Assembly: GCA_012295275.1 (NCBI GenBank)
Contig: CM022674.1
Span: forward strand, 7,401,436 to 7,433,935
Direction: 5' to 3'
DNA: 32,500 nucleotides
DNA from: Chrysomallon squamiferum
Taxonomy: Eukaryota; Mollusca; Gastropoda; Neomphalida; Peltospiridae
In this document: positions 32,072 through 32,500 of the stretch, piece by piece
Layout: each line of letters opens with the position of its first letter
Numbering within the stretch: position 1 is the stretch's first letter
Program-made: the position numbers and the translations under genes
Notes under the pieces: model-generated
Database searches by the model: none
Seen by the model: only the letters and a program-made list of their open reading frames with translations
What the model was told of the DNA's origin: nothing

Positions 32072-32500
32072 CATTAATAAATGTAAACAAATACAAATGT
32101 ATTATAGGGAAAATAAATTTCTTACACTATTTCGAACAAATAATTTATAATTTTTTCAACATTTTTAATCCAAGCCAGATAAGAAGTTTTTCAACAGTTT
32201 TCATAGGAAGAAGACGCACGATGTCTAAAACATGATAGAGATTGTCTGGAGAACTCTGCCAGAAGGACACTGATGCGTTATATTTCTGAGGCCAGAAATT
32301 CATTATAGAAGAATTGTAATGGCGGTTTTTGTCGTGGTAACTGTTCACTGAATCCACTGCAAGCCGCATTTGCTGTGACGTAGGCTTTGGTGCGTTTCCA
32401 TAGAGATGGGCTTCCATGAGAGCAATGGTAATCCACGACGTCACGAACATGTTATTGTCAAATATTGAAAACGAATCACGAACAAACGCTTCTTCCGGCG
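28853..32500 (-). CDS. gene A': inverted duplicate of gene A, 5' end beyond the window
   Basis: Exons, read on the minus strand from the right: >32500-32126 (partial exon 1), 31880-31583, 31182-31015, 30711-30538, 30229-30077, 29731-29626, 29479-29358, 29146-28853. Exons 2-7 have exactly the lengths and phases of gene A, and intron repeats match in reverse complement. Over exons 2-8 I count about 31 differences in roughly 420 residues. The glycosylation sites, FWPQ, PPDFDDT and MPFWYP motifs are kept. The signal peptide should lie just outside the window. Exon 8 reads in frame to a TAG, ending VREY. Exon 1 lacks one base relative to gene A, so as written the frame stops at 32147-32145, before the splice donor at 32125. 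It is thus a pseudogene as given, or intact if that base is an assembly error. Family and function unknown, as for gene A. Confidence 0.8.
29237..29330. repeat. (GA)n microsatellite in intron 7 of gene A'
   Basis: About 47 GA units, the reverse-complement counterpart of the (TC)n in gene A intron 7 but longer. Confidence 0.95.
29740..29883. repeat. (AAAT)n/(AAAC)n array in intron 5 of gene A'
   Basis: Counterpart of the (ATTT)n array in gene A; begins about 9 bases from the exon 6 acceptor. Confidence 0.95.
30232..30345. repeat. (ACTA)n/(AAT)n array in intron 4 of gene A'
   Basis: Abuts the exon 5 acceptor, as the longer ATT/GTT array does in gene A, but is only about a quarter as long. Confidence 0.9.
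30725..30795 (-). mobile_element. decayed SINE remnant in intron 3 of gene A'
   Basis: The reverse complement aligns with the tRNA-like fragment at 12205-12285: the GATTAAAC, CTTAGACTAAGAACGA and GGTCACTGA blocks are kept, while the B box is no longer recognisable. Confidence 0.4.
31998..32069. repeat. (GA)n microsatellite in intron 1 of gene A'
   Basis: About 36 GA units; counterpart of the (TC)n part of the compound repeat in gene A intron 1. Confidence 0.95.
32126..32170 (-). other. single-base deletion in exon 1 of gene A'
   Basis: After the shared LIWLGL, the minus-strand sequence runs TTAAAAATG where gene A has TTAACAAAGG: 40 bases to the donor instead of 41. The written frame meets TAA at once. 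With one base more the frame would again match the VEK-containing end of exon 1 in gene A and reach the donor in the right phase. The change lies in an A-run, where base-call errors are common. Confidence 0.7.

Overview
The window looks like AT-rich nuclear DNA of an invertebrate animal, most likely a mollusc or other lophotrochozoan. The reasons are GT-AG introns in every gene, very dense di-, tri- and tetranucleotide microsatellites, tRNA-like SINE fragments, and a receptor guanylate cyclase with a NIT-type sensor. That cyclase class is known from marine invertebrates and not from vertebrates or arthropods as far as I know. The species assignment is inference.

Layout: 1-9.5 kb holds no gene I can support, only microsatellites, poly-A/T and a few more complex islands. 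Gene A (10141-14731, + strand, 8 exons) encodes a secreted, multiply glycosylated protein of about 630 residues from a family I cannot name. A microsatellite-rich spacer follows (14.75-16.6 kb). Gene B (promoter about 16.64 kb, coding 17535-26230, + strand, 6 coding exons) encodes a 664-residue two-pass membrane guanylate cyclase. It has an extracellular NIT domain and a complete class III catalytic site. Gene B's fourth intron holds a 37-bp minisatellite. Downstream (26.3-28.8 kb) are a DNA-transposon terminus, a possible small minus-strand exon and a repeat also found in a gene B intron. Gene A' (28853 to beyond 32500, - strand) is a second copy of gene A with the same exon sizes and phases in all seven complete exons; its 5' end lies outside the window.

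The outstanding structure is therefore an inverted duplication, with two near-identical secreted-protein genes pointing inward around one NIT guanylate cyclase. The copies share introns, intron microsatellites and a SINE remnant, and differ at about 7% of residues. Divergence is patchy: exon 5 differs at a single base while exon 8 differs at about 15% of residues. Each copy carries its own single-base frameshift, at the C-terminus of A and at the end of exon 1 in A'. Either these are assembly errors or the copies are diverging and decaying. Nothing in the sequence proves a functional link between the secreted protein and the cyclase. A sensed small molecule giving cGMP is the established logic for the cyclase; the ligand is unknown.

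The palindrome TGACGTCA (a CRE core) occurs 13 times by my count, far above chance for this base composition, including a close pair just before the first coding exon of gene B.
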